Source: JADJOY01 sp016713535 [NCBI: Deltaproteobacteria bacterium] (GTDB taxonomy: Bacteria > JADJOY01). From it: a stretch of DNA of 64,000 nucleotides. Every line of letters begins with the position of its first letter. Positions within the stretch are counted from its first letter, which is position 1. The stretch covers positions 1-64,000 of the forward strand of contig JADJOY010000018.1 in assembly GCA_016713535.1 (NCBI GenBank), in the 5' to 3' direction. Under the pieces are notes generated by a model. It did no database searches. It was not told the origin of the DNA and saw nothing but the letters and a program-made list of their open reading frames with translations. Shown piece after piece: positions 8,029-16,465 of the stretch. The position numbers and the translations under genes are program-made.

Positions 8029-8844
8029 ATGTCTCACCAGGAAGGCCGGGTAGCGGTGATCACGGGCGGAGCCAGCGGCATCGGCTTGGCGATCGGGCGC
8101 CGGCTGGCGCGGGACGGCGCCTGGGTCGCCCTCCTCGACCGCGACGGAGCGGCGGCCGAGCGCGCGGCCGACGAGCTCGCGCGCTCGGGCTACGTGGCGC
8201 ACGGGCGCGCCTGCGACGTCACCGATGCCGAGGCCTGCCGCTCCGCCATTGGCGCGACCGTCGCGGAGTGGGGCGGGGTCGACGTGCTGGTGGCCAACGC
8301 GGGGATCTCGCACCGCAGCCTGTTCGAGGCGACCGACCTGGAGGTGGTCCGCCGGGTGATCGACGTGAACCTGTTCGGCGCGGTGAACGTGACCGCCGCG
8401 GCGCTGCCGAGCCTGATCGAGCGTCGCGGCGGGATCGCCGCGATCTCGAGCGTCGCCGGCTTCGCGCCGCTCGTGGGCCGCACCGCGTACGCGGCGAGCA
8501 AGCACGCGCTCCACGGCTTCTTCGGCTCGCTGCGCGCCGAGCTGCGCCCGCGTGGGGTCGCGGTCACGCTGGTGTGCCCGTCGTTCGTCGACTCGGGGAT
8601 CGACGCCCACGCGCTCTCGGGGAGCGGCGGGCGAATCGCGAGCGGCAAGCAGGTGGTGGGTCGCCTGCTCACGCCCGAGACCGTGGCCGAAGCGGTCGCG
8701 GACGGCGTCGACCGTCGCCGCGAGCTGGTGCTGGTGGGTGCGGTCAGCCGCAGCGCGCGCTGGGTGAGCGCCCTCTTCCCGAGGCTCTACGAGCGCATGA
8801 TGGTGAAGCGCCAGGGCGCCGAGTTCGGGCTCGCGGCGTCGTGA
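8029..8844 (+). CDS. Short-chain dehydrogenase/reductase (SDR)
   Basis: A 271-residue NAD(P)-dependent oxidoreductase of the classical SDR family. Seen: the Rossmann glycine motif TGGASGIG (residues about 13-20), CDV for adenine binding, NAG in LVANAGISH, catalytic Ser in AAISSVAG, and the YAASK active-site pair. Asp in ALLDRDG after the second strand suggests an NAD preference, which is inference. The C-terminal extension RLYERMMVKRQG is common in lipid-linked SDRs. The substrate is unknown. The stop overlaps the GTG of the acyltransferase gene (GTGA), so the two are translationally coupled. Upstream lies the divergent promoter at 7872-7920. Confidence 0.92.
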   Translation: MSHQEGRVAVITGGASGIGLAIGRRLARDGAWVALLDRDGAAAERAADELARSGYVAHGRACDVTDAEACRSAIGATVAEWGGVDVLVANAGISHRSLFEATDLEVVRRVIDVNLFGAVNVTAAALPSLIERRGGIAAISSVAGFAPLVGRTAYAASKHALHGFFGSLRAELRPRGVAVTLVCPSFVDSGIDAHALSGSGGRIASGKQVVGRLLTPETVAEAVADGVDRRRELVLVGAVSRSARWVSALFPRLYERMMVKRQGAEFGLAAS

Positions 8845-10151
8845 CCCGTGAACCCGGCAGCGGGCGACCGGCGGGCGCCGCGGCGCGGCGCCTCGTCGAG
8901 CTCGACGTGCTGCGCGCGGTCGCGGTGGTCGCGGTCCTCGGCTCGCACTTCCCGTTCCTCGGCAAGCTCGATCGCCTGCACGTCCCCGCGCCGGTGCTGG
9001 CCGCGCTGCGGGTGTGGGAGCGCGCCGGGTGGCTGGGAGTCGATCTCTTCTTCGTGCTGAGCGGGTTCCTGGTCTCGGGGCTGCTCTTCCGCGAGTACGC
9101 GCGCGACCGGCGCGTGGACGGCAAGACCTTCTTCCTGCGCCGCGGGCTCAAGATCTACCCGGCTTTCTACTTCTTCCTGCTCGTCAGCGCGCCGCTGATC
9201 GCGAAGATCGCCGATCCGGTGCCTCCGGTCGTCTACTGGGTGCGCTTCGCCGGCGAGGTGATGTTCCTCCAGAACTACTACGGCAGCCTGTGGAACCACA
9301 CCTGGACGCTCGCCGTGGAGGAGCACTTCTACCTGCTGCTCCTGGCGCTGGTGCTGGTGCTCGCGCGCCGCGGGCGGGGCGCCGCCGATCCGTTCCGGAG
9401 GATCCCCGTGATCTTCGCGGGGGTCGCGGTGCTCGCGCTGGCGAGCCGGCTCTACCTCGCGAACGAGCTCGTGCGCGGCGGCGACGTGGATCTCGAGGAC
9501 CGAATCCTGGTGTGGACCCACAACCGCATCGACTCGCTCTTCTTCGGGGTGGTGATCTCGTACGCCTGGCACTTCCGGGCGGCGGCGATCCGGGCGTGGG
9601 CAGGGCGGTGGTGGCCGGCGCTGCTCGTGGTGGCCGTCGCGGGCGTCGCGCCGGCGATGACGCTGGCGCGGCCCGGCCACCTGGTGATCTCGACGATCGG
9701 ATTCACCCTCCAGTACCTGGCCTTCGGTGCCCTGCTGCTGGTGACGCTCGTGTGGGCGGAGCGTCCGGGTGCGGCGCGCATCCTCCGGCGCCTGGCGCCA
9801 CTGGCGTGGGTCGGCCGCCACTCGTATTCGGTCTACCTGTGGCACATGGTGGTCGCGACGTTCGGCGTCCACTTCCTGCGCGCCGCGCTCGGCCGCACCG
9901 ACCTGCTCGGGCTCGAGATGACGGTCTACGTGGTGGGTGCCGTGGTCGTCGGCGTCGCGTTCTCGCTGCTGGTGGAGCAGCCGGTGCTCGAGCTGCGTGA
10001 GCGCTGGCTGCCGTCGCGCAGCGGCGCCGTGCCGCACCAGCTCGCCGCCGGGACGTCTGACGCTCGTAGCGCGGGGGCGTCCCCTCACGTGCGGGGCGGG
10101 GGACGAGCCCCCGCGCTACGTTCGTTCTCGGTCGGGCCGGTGGCGGGTTAG
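8841..10151 (+). CDS. Acyltransferase 3 family membrane protein (OafA/YrhL-like)
   Basis: About 436 residues with roughly ten hydrophobic segments. The first helix carries LDVLRAVAVVAVLGSHF, with the family's R-x10-H-like pair. GVDLFFVLSGFLVSGLL and WTLAVEEHFYLLL are hallmark motifs, and the last helices read GRHSYSVYLWH and AFSLLVEQPVLELRERW. Members O-acylate sugars, peptidoglycan or lipids at the inner membrane. GTG at 8841 overlaps the preceding stop. The last 35 residues or so after LPSRSGAVPHQLAAG are encoded by an intergenic-type palindromic repeat (10066-10120). They are not part of the fold, so a repeat seems to have replaced or extended the natural end. Confidence 0.9.
   Translation: MTREPGSGRPAGAAARRLVELDVLRAVAVVAVLGSHFPFLGKLDRLHVPAPVLAALRVWERAGWLGVDLFFVLSGFLVSGLLFREYARDRRVDGKTFFLRRGLKIYPAFYFFLLVSAPLIAKIADPVPPVVYWVRFAGEVMFLQNYYGSLWNHTWTLAVEEHFYLLLLALVLVLARRGRGAADPFRRIPVIFAGVAVLALASRLYLANELVRGGDVDLEDRILVWTHNRIDSLFFGVVISYAWHFRAAAIRAWAGRWWPALLVVAVAGVAPAMTLARPGHLVISTIGFTLQYLAFGALLLVTLVWAERPGAARILRRLAPLAWVGRHSYSVYLWHMVVATFGVHFLRAALGRTDLLGLEMTVYVVGAVVVGVAFSLLVEQPVLELRERWLPSRSGAVPHQLAAGTSDARSAGASPHVRGGGRAPALRSFSVGPVAG
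10066..10120. repeat. Palindromic repeat pair inside the 3' end of a gene
   Basis: TAGCGCGGGGGCGTCCCC and its reverse-oriented partner ending GAGCCCCCGCGCTACG face each other, so the whole unit is a large inverted repeat. It is the same element as at 36475-36533 and in the array 46426-47228. Here it is read through by the acyltransferase frame. Confidence 0.85.
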
Positions 10152-10252
10152 GCGGCCCGAGCGGCCCGGTGATCCCTCGCTCGGGCCCGGCGATGTGCCG
10201 CACCGGATCCGCGTCGCTCTCGTAGCGCAGGAGCTCGTCCCCGCCGCGCGCG

Positions 10253-11338
10253 TCAGCGCGGGACGAGGTTCGCCGGGTTGAGGAGCGAGCCGAGGATCGA
10301 CTGGTAGGCCTCGCACGGCGTCCAGCAGTGCGGGCAATCGCCATCCCAGATCGCGCGCTGCAGGCGGCGCGTCTCGGCGCGATCCCAGATGGCGCGCAGG
10401 TCGTAGCCGGCGTCGCGGACGTTGCCGATCGGCCGGCTGTAGAGGCTGCACGGGTAGACCTCGCCGAACGGGTCGAGGAAACACGACGAGCGCAAGGCGT
10501 GGCAGCGGACGGGAGTGCGCCCGCCGTCGAGGAACCGGCCGAGCCGTCGCAGGTACTCGTGCTCGAGGAACGCCACCGGGTGAAAGGGCGGGCGGCGGTG
10601 GGAGCGAAAGAGCACGAGGTCGGCGCGGATGGCCGCGTCGGCGTCGCCGACGAGGTCGCTCTCGTGGTTGCCGTAGTAGTGCTCGGAGCGGTGCGCGACG
10701 TTGACGTGGAAGTCGTCCCACGTGAGCTCGGGCAGCTCCGCGCGCGCGGCGTCGAAGCAGCGCTCGAGCTGGCCGGCGTTGTGGCGCGAGAGGGTGAAGC
10801 CGAGCACCACGTCCACGCCGTCGAGCTCGCGTAGCCGGCGGAAGGTCTCGATCTGGCGCCGCCAGCCGCCCTCGATGCCGCGCACCTCGTCGTTGAGCGC
10901 CTGGTCGCCGTCGACGCTCACCGTGAGGATCAGCTTCTTCGGCGACCAGCTCGCGATGGTGCGCGTGCCGGCGACGATCGCGTCGGTGAGGTAGCCGTTG
11001 GTGGGGAAGTGGAGCAGCAGGAGGCGCGTGCAGCTCGTCAGGATGGTGTCGACGACGGGCAGGAAGTCCTTGCGCAGGAAGACCTCGCCGCCGGTGATGT
11101 CGATCCACGAGAACCGGTCGGAGCGCGCGAAGAGCCGGCGGATCTCGTCGAGCGAGAGCTCGTTCACCGGCCTGCGGCGCCAGATCTCGCAGGTCTTGCA
11201 GCCGTAGTTGCACCGGTAGGTGAAGGCGTAGGTGAGCTTGTAGGGGAAGGGCAGGCGCTGGAAGTTCGAGCGCGCGGCGTTGAGCGCGAGCTCGGCGTAG
11301 ACACGCGGCGTGCTTGCAACGGGGCGGCGAGGGGCCAT
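10253..11338 (-). CDS. Radical SAM protein with SPASM-like C-terminus
   Basis: A 361-residue enzyme. The radical SAM cluster motif is CNYGCKTC (CxxxCxxC) near residue 43, followed by SWIDITGGEVFLRKDF (the GGE motif), LLLLHFPTNGYL and KLILTVSVDGD. The C-terminal part has further cysteines (RCHALRSSCF, YPCSLYSRPIGN, DCPHCWTPCEAY), arranged like a SPASM/auxiliary cluster region. It would use [4Fe-4S]-SAM chemistry. The substrate could be a peptide, nucleotide or lipid precursor. No short precursor peptide gene is apparent next to it. It lies downstream of the MshEN protein on the same strand with a 107-bp gap that contains a hairpin repeat. The start is ATG 11338. Confidence 0.88.
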   Translation of the reverse strand: MAPRRPVASTPRVYAELALNAARSNFQRLPFPYKLTYAFTYRCNYGCKTCEIWRRRPVNELSLDEIRRLFARSDRFSWIDITGGEVFLRKDFLPVVDTILTSCTRLLLLHFPTNGYLTDAIVAGTRTIASWSPKKLILTVSVDGDQALNDEVRGIEGGWRRQIETFRRLRELDGVDVVLGFTLSRHNAGQLERCFDAARAELPELTWDDFHVNVAHRSEHYYGNHESDLVGDADAAIRADLVLFRSHRRPPFHPVAFLEHEYLRRLGRFLDGGRTPVRCHALRSSCFLDPFGEVYPCSLYSRPIGNVRDAGYDLRAIWDRAETRRLQRAIWDGDCPHCWTPCEAYQSILGSLLNPANLVPR

Positions 11339-11390
11339 GACGGGGCCGCGGCGAGCGCGCGCGGCCGCGGGAAGATAACTGCCGGCCTCG

Positions 11391-11420
11391 CGTGGAGGGC
11401 GGCCGACGGAGCGGCCGCGC
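11391..11420. repeat. Single palindromic hairpin between radical SAM and MshEN genes
   Basis: Stem GGCGGCCG around a loop of about six bases (ACGGAG, i.e. CTCCGT on the other strand), preceded by GTGGAGG. It is one member of the window-wide hairpin set. Confidence 0.7.
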
Positions 11421-11445
11421 TCGAGCCGTGTCGGCGCGCGTTGGA

Positions 11446-12351
11446 TTACGCGGCGGCGGACGATGCGGCGCTGGCGGGCAGGAGGCCGGAGTCGAGGAGG
11501 CGGGTGCGCGCGCCATCGAGGGCGATCCGCGCGGTCGGCCCGAAGGTGTCGGGGAAGAGCGTCAGCTCGACGCGCAGCTCCGCGCCGCGGAAGGGCACGG
11601 CGATCGGCGCCACCTGGCGCCACCCGCGGGTGCTCGGCGTCGGCAGCCCCGCGGCGACCCGCAGCCGCGACACCAGCGGCCGGTGGAAGAGCACCTGGAG
11701 CTGGGTCAGCTCGAAGCTCTCGTTCGGCATCTCGCAGCGCACCACCAGGAAGTGCGGCGAGCGCTCGATCACCAGGGTGCGCGCACCGCCCACGAGTCCG
11801 TCCTGGATCCAGCTCACCAGCAGACGGTCGAGGGCGTGGCCGGTGTCGGCGGTCGGCTCGCTCACCACCGCGACCGCGCCGCCTTGGCCCCCTTGCGCGC
11901 CCGGCGTGGCGAGCACCGGCAGCGTGGTCTCGATCGGGTAGAAGCGGTCGAGGGCGCGCGCCACGGCGGGATCCGCCGCCAGGCGCGTCTCGACGCGCAT
12001 GCCGGTCACCGCCTCGAGGTCGCTGATCGCGGTGAGGTTGCCGGGATCGGCCATCGCCACCACCAGCCGATCGTTCTCGACCGCGACCGCGATGGCGCTG
12101 GTCGAGCGCGCGATCCTGGCGGGCACCCGCCCGAGGGCGCGCGGATCGAGGTGGCCGTCGTCGAGGCGGATCGGCGCGGCGTGGACCAGCGGCGCCATCA
12201 CCCGCAGGAACCCCGACTCCTCGAGGTAGCCGAGGCGGATCAAGAGCCCGCCGATCCGGCCGCCGTCGTCGTGCTGCCACCACACCGCGCGGTCGACGTG
12301 AAACGGCGTGACCAGGCCGTGCTCGATGAGGATCTCGCCCAGTTTCTTCAC
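11446..12351 (-). CDS. Stand-alone MshEN (GspE/PilB N-terminal) domain protein
   Basis: A 301-residue cytoplasmic protein. The N-terminus repeats the MshEN pattern: KKLGEILIEHGLVTPFHVDR, then a second motif RIGGLLIRLGYLEESGFLRV. It continues with the alpha/beta T2SSE_N fold (IARSTSAIAVAVENDRLVVA, MADPGNLTAISDLEAVTG). In GspE/PilB/MshE ATPases this region binds cyclic di-GMP. No Walker A or ATPase domain follows. Instead there is a C-terminal part of about 150 residues without recognisable motif (LVVRCEMPNESFELTQLQV). It could be a c-di-GMP effector independent of a secretion motor. The PilZ protein at 20.4 kb is another potential c-di-GMP receptor. The start is GTG 12351 with AGGA upstream. 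Confidence 0.8.
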   Translation of the reverse strand: MKKLGEILIEHGLVTPFHVDRAVWWQHDDGGRIGGLLIRLGYLEESGFLRVMAPLVHAAPIRLDDGHLDPRALGRVPARIARSTSAIAVAVENDRLVVAMADPGNLTAISDLEAVTGMRVETRLAADPAVARALDRFYPIETTLPVLATPGAQGGQGGAVAVVSEPTADTGHALDRLLVSWIQDGLVGGARTLVIERSPHFLVVRCEMPNESFELTQLQVLFHRPLVSRLRVAAGLPTPSTRGWRQVAPIAVPFRGAELRVELTLFPDTFGPTARIALDGARTRLLDSGLLPASAASSAAA

Positions 12352-12596
12352 GCAATGAGTCCTCGTTCCGCCGGCGAGGCGGACCGGTCCGGCCGATCAC
12401 TACGCAAGAAGCGCGCCGCCCCGTCCGTGCGAAGCCGCCCTGAAATCATTGGGGAACGCGTGGCAGAGGGGCCGGGCTCGCGTGTCCCGTGGTCAACCGC
12501 CGTCATCGCTCTGGCACCTTGCGGCTCGCCGGGTCCATCGGGATGGATTCTCGCGCCGCACCGTGGAATCGTGGCGGGAGTCGGCGAGGTCTCGTC

Positions 12597-14345
12597 ATGT
12601 CCAGGCCCACTCGCGCTCCTTCCCCGCTCGGACGCCGGGCTCGTCACTGGCGCGCCATGGCGCTCGGGATGGTGGTTCTCGCGGGCTGTTCGGCGCGCCC
12701 TCGCGCCACGCCGCCGGAGGACAGGATGGCTCACGGTCGCTCCGTCGTTCACGCCCGCCACGGACTGGTCGCCGCTGCGCACCCGCTCGCGGTCCAGATC
12801 GGGCTCGACGTGCTGAAGCGCGGCGGCAACGCCGTCGACGCGGGGATCGCCACCAACGCCGCGCTCGGCTTCCTCGAGCCGGTGTCCTGCGGAGTGGGCG
12901 GCGACCTGTTCGCGATCGTGTGGGACGCGGGGAGCCGCAAGCTCTACGGGCTCAACGGCTCGGGGCGCGCGCCGCGCGCCCTCACCGCCGATCGCGTGCC
13001 GCCGGAGAGAGACGGCACCATCCCTCTCTTCAGCCCGTATTCGTGGACCGTGCCGGGGGCCGTCGACGGCTGGTTCACCCTCCACGAGCGCTTCGGGCGG
13101 TTGCCGATGAGCGACGTCCTCTCGGGCGCGATCGCCGCGGCGAGCGAGGGCGCGCCGGTGCCCAAGGTGATCGCCGAGTCGTGGGCGATCTCGGAGCACT
13201 ACTTCGCCGACAAGCCGGGCTTCGCCGAGGTGTTCCTGCCGCACGGGCACGCGCCGCGCGAGAGCGAGGTGTTCGCCAATCCGGCGCTCGCTCGAACCTA
13301 TCGAGCGCTCGCCGAAGGCGGGCGCGACGCGTTCTACGCGGGGCCGATCGCGGCGTCGCTGGTCGCGTTCTCGAAGAAGGTGGGCGGGTTCTTCTCCGAG
13401 GAGGATCTCGCGACCCATCACTCGGACTGGGTGGAGCCGATCTCGACCACCTATCGCGGCGTCGAGGTGTGGGAGTTGCCGCCCAACAGCCAGGGACTCG
13501 CGGCGCTGCAGATGCTGAACATGCTCGAGCCGCTCGACCTGAAGAGCCTGGGGCGCGAATCACCGGCCTTCTGGCATCGGCTGATCGAGACCAAGAAGAT
13601 CGTCTACGAGGATCGCGCGCGGCTCTATGCCGATCCCGGGTTCGCGAAGGTGCCGGTCGCGGGACTGCTCGATCGCGGCTACGCGCGCGAGCGCGCGGCG
13701 CTCGTCGATCCGGCTCGCGCGCTCGAGCGCATCGACGCGGGCCATCCGCCGCTCGCGATGGGCGACACGACCTACCTCGCCACCGCCGACGCCGACGGCA
13801 ACATGGTGTCGCTGATCCAGAGCAACTACACCGGCTTCGGCAGCGGCTACGTGCTCGCGGAGTGGGGCTTCGGCCTCCAGGACCGCGGCGGCCAGTTCAA
13901 CCTGACGCCGGGCACGCCCAACTTCCTCGAGCCCGGCAAGCGCCCGTTCCACACCATCATCCCCGCCTTCGCCACCCGCGGCGGCGAGCCGTGGCTCGCG
14001 TTCGGCGTGATGGGCGGCGACATGCAGCCGCAGGGGCACGTGCAGGTGCTCGTGAACCTGCTCGACTTCGGCATGGACCTGCAGCAGGCCGGAGACGCGC
14101 CGCGCTTCTACCACACGGGCTCCTCCGAGCCGACCGGCACCCTCATGACCACCGGCGGCCGTCTCGCCCTCGAGCCCGGCGTGCCCGAGAGCGTGAAGAA
14201 AGCGCTGGAAAAGCTCGGCCACGACGTCGTAGACATGCCCACCGGCTTCTTCGGCGGATACCAGGCGATCGCCCGCGATCCCGTGACGGGTGTGCTGTCG
14301 GGGGCGACCGAGTCTCGAAAGGACGGCTGCGCCGCGGGCTATTGA
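12597..14345 (+). CDS. Gamma-glutamyltransferase, exported lipoprotein
   Basis: About 582 residues. An N-terminal signal, MALGMVVLAGC, ends in a lipobox Cys, so the enzyme is probably lipid-anchored. The N-terminal large subunit contains HPLAVQIGLDVLKRGGNAVD and GVGGDLFAIVWD. The autoprocessing site is MGDTTYLATADADGN, the first Thr being the expected catalytic N-terminal nucleophile (TTH in most members, TTY here). The small subunit has SNYTGFGSGYV, PGKRPFHTIIPAF, GVMGGDMQPQGH, and ends GVLSGATESRKDGCAAGY. It cleaves gamma-glutamyl bonds such as those of glutathione. ATG 12597 fits the signal peptide. ATG 12657 is an alternative. Its stop overlaps the ATG of the next gene. Confidence 0.93.
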   Translation: MSRPTRAPSPLGRRARHWRAMALGMVVLAGCSARPRATPPEDRMAHGRSVVHARHGLVAAAHPLAVQIGLDVLKRGGNAVDAGIATNAALGFLEPVSCGVGGDLFAIVWDAGSRKLYGLNGSGRAPRALTADRVPPERDGTIPLFSPYSWTVPGAVDGWFTLHERFGRLPMSDVLSGAIAAASEGAPVPKVIAESWAISEHYFADKPGFAEVFLPHGHAPRESEVFANPALARTYRALAEGGRDAFYAGPIAASLVAFSKKVGGFFSEEDLATHHSDWVEPISTTYRGVEVWELPPNSQGLAALQMLNMLEPLDLKSLGRESPAFWHRLIETKKIVYEDRARLYADPGFAKVPVAGLLDRGYARERAALVDPARALERIDAGHPPLAMGDTTYLATADADGNMVSLIQSNYTGFGSGYVLAEWGFGLQDRGGQFNLTPGTPNFLEPGKRPFHTIIPAFATRGGEPWLAFGVMGGDMQPQGHVQVLVNLLDFGMDLQQAGDAPRFYHTGSSEPTGTLMTTGGRLALEPGVPESVKKALEKLGHDVVDMPTGFFGGYQAIARDPVTGVLSGATESRKDGCAAGY

Positions 14346-16294
14346 TGGGGAAGCGAGCGACGACGTGGGCGATCGTGGCGCTGCCGCTCGCCGTGGCGGC
14401 GTGCTCGAAGGATCACCCCGAGCCCAGCTCGACCGTCACTCGCACCGAGACCCGTGCGGCGTGCGCAGAGCACGATCCGCTCAAGCGCCCGCTGTTCGGC
14501 GATCTCCACGTCCACACCGCGCGTTCGTGGGACTCGTACGGATTCGGCACCCGGCTCCTGCCGGCGGACGCCTACCGGTTCGCCCGAGGTGAGGCCGTCG
14601 AGCTCCCACCCACCGACGCCGACGGCCGCGGCACTCGCCGCACCCAGCTCACGCGCCCGCTCGACTTCGCGGCGGTGACCGACCACTCGGAGTTCATCGC
14701 CGAGGTGCGCGCGTGCCTCGACCCCACCTCCGGTGTCTACGACGTCGCACCCTGTCAGACCTACCGCGCCGCGACGTTCGCGAGCCAGGCGGTGTTCGGG
14801 ATCTCGCTGGTGCCACGCGCGCCGCAGCGGTTGCCCTCGATCTGCGGCTCGAAGGGCGTCGACTGCGCGGCGCTCGCGAGCGACATCTGGAGCGAGGTCC
14901 GCGCCGAGGCGGAGGACGCCTACGACCGCACCGCGAGCTGCCGCTTCACCTCGTTCGTGGGCTACGAGTGGACCGGCGCCACCGGCATCGCGAGCCTCCA
15001 CCGCAACGTCATCTTCCGCAACGACGACGTCCCGTCGGCGCCGATCTCGTACTACGAGCGCTCGAGCCCGGAGGGCCTGTGGCAGGCGCTCCGCGAGCAG
15101 TGCAAGGACACGGACGGGCGCTGCGACGTGCTCGCCATCCCGCACAACTCGAACCTCTCGAACGGCAACATGTTCGTGCTCGAGACCAGCGCACCGGGCG
15201 GCGCCGACGAGCTGCGCGAGCGGGCGCGGGCGCGCGCCGAGATGGAGCCCTTGATGGAGATCTTCCAGCACAAGGGCGACAGCGAGTGCAGGAACGGCCT
15301 CTCCGGGTTCGTCGGCGCGCCCGACGAGCTGTGCGGGTTCGAGAAGCTCGAGCCGTTCGAGGGCGTCGCGGACTGCGGGGAGGGTGTCGGCTTCGGCGGC
15401 GTGATCGGCACCGGCCTCGGCTGCCGGTCGGCGCGCGACTACGCGCGGGGCGCGCTGCTGCTCGGTCTCCAGCAAGACCAGCGGATCGGCGTCAATCCCT
15501 TCAAGCTCGGCTTCGTCGCCAGCACCGACACCCACAACGCGACCCCGGGAAACGTCGCGGAGTCGACCTTTCCCGGTCACCAGGGCGCCCAGGACGCGAC
15601 CCCCGAGCAGCGCCTCGTCCCGACGCCCGTCAACGCCACCGTGCTCAACAACCCGGGCGGGCTCGCCGGCGTGTGGGCCGAGGAGAACTCCCGCGACGCG
15701 ATCTTCACCGCACTCGGCCGCCGCGAGACCTTCGGCACCAGCGGCCCGCGCATCACGCCGCGGTTCTTCGGCGGCTGGCGCTACCCGGAGGACATCTGCG
15801 TTCGGCCGGATCTCGTCGCGCGCGGCTATCGCGACGGCGTACCGATGGGCGCCGACCTGCCGCGTGCGCCCGGCGACGGCGGCGGGCCGGTGTTCGTGGT
15901 GAGCGCGCTGCGTGACCCCGAGGGCGCGCCGCTCGAGCGGCTGCAGATCGTCAAGGGCTGGCTCGACCTCGACGGCAACGGCCACTACCGCACCTACGAG
16001 GTGGGTGACTCGGGCACGCTCGGCGCGGGCGTGAACCCGGACACCTGCGAGACCTCCGGGACCGGGGCGGATGCGTTGTGCGCCCGCTGGACCGATCCCG
16101 ACTTCGACCCGTCGGCGCGCGCCTACTACTACGCGCGAATCCTGGAGAACCCGACCTGCCGCTGGAGCACCCGCGAGTGCAACGCGCTGCCGCCGAGCGA
16201 GCGCCCGGACACGTGCGACGACGAGGAGCACGTCGCCAAGGTCGTCCGCGAGCGCGCCTGGACCTCGGCGATCTGGTACCACCCCGCGCCGTGA
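14345..16294 (+). CDS. DUF3604 domain lipoprotein (PHP-like)
   Basis: 649 residues. The signal TTWAIVALPLAVAAC carries a lipobox Cys near residue 20. The core starts LFGDLHVHTARSWDSYGFG, with the HxH metal motif, then FAAVTDHSEFIAEV and AIPHNSNLSNG. FVASTDTHNATPG is a further metal-ligand motif near residue 397. This arrangement is that of DUF3604, a PHP-like metallohydrolase family. Many cysteines suggest disulfides in an exported protein. The substrate is unknown. The ATG overlaps the gamma-glutamyltransferase stop (TGATG), so the two are co-expressed at the cell surface. Confidence 0.9.
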   Translation: MGKRATTWAIVALPLAVAACSKDHPEPSSTVTRTETRAACAEHDPLKRPLFGDLHVHTARSWDSYGFGTRLLPADAYRFARGEAVELPPTDADGRGTRRTQLTRPLDFAAVTDHSEFIAEVRACLDPTSGVYDVAPCQTYRAATFASQAVFGISLVPRAPQRLPSICGSKGVDCAALASDIWSEVRAEAEDAYDRTASCRFTSFVGYEWTGATGIASLHRNVIFRNDDVPSAPISYYERSSPEGLWQALREQCKDTDGRCDVLAIPHNSNLSNGNMFVLETSAPGGADELRERARARAEMEPLMEIFQHKGDSECRNGLSGFVGAPDELCGFEKLEPFEGVADCGEGVGFGGVIGTGLGCRSARDYARGALLLGLQQDQRIGVNPFKLGFVASTDTHNATPGNVAESTFPGHQGAQDATPEQRLVPTPVNATVLNNPGGLAGVWAEENSRDAIFTALGRRETFGTSGPRITPRFFGGWRYPEDICVRPDLVARGYRDGVPMGADLPRAPGDGGGPVFVVSALRDPEGAPLERLQIVKGWLDLDGNGHYRTYEVGDSGTLGAGVNPDTCETSGTGADALCARWTDPDFDPSARAYYYARILENPTCRWSTRECNALPPSERPDTCDDEEHVAKVVRERAWTSAIWYHPAP

Positions 16295-16310
16295 CGCCGC
16301 GCTGAAGCGT

Positions 16311-16392
16311 CGACGGGGGACGGAGCCCCCGTCGCTACGACGACCGAGCGCCGTGACGAGCTCGTAGGGCGGGGGCCTCCGCGCCCCCGCCG
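16311..16392. repeat. Two different hairpin repeats downstream of DUF3604
   Basis: First: stem CGACGGGGG, loop ACGGAG, complement CCCCCGTCG followed by CTACGA. Second (16364-16392): stem GGCGGGGGC around loop CTCCGC, preceded by GTAG. The first type recurs at 59804-59832, the second at 51121-51148. The remainder of the space to 16465 shows nothing further. Confidence 0.82.
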
Positions 16393-16465
16393 GCGGTGGG
16401 TCGGAGTCCACGCACGTCGCGCGTCGAGTCGACGACCCCGGCCCCCGCCCCGTGGGGTCCCCGGC

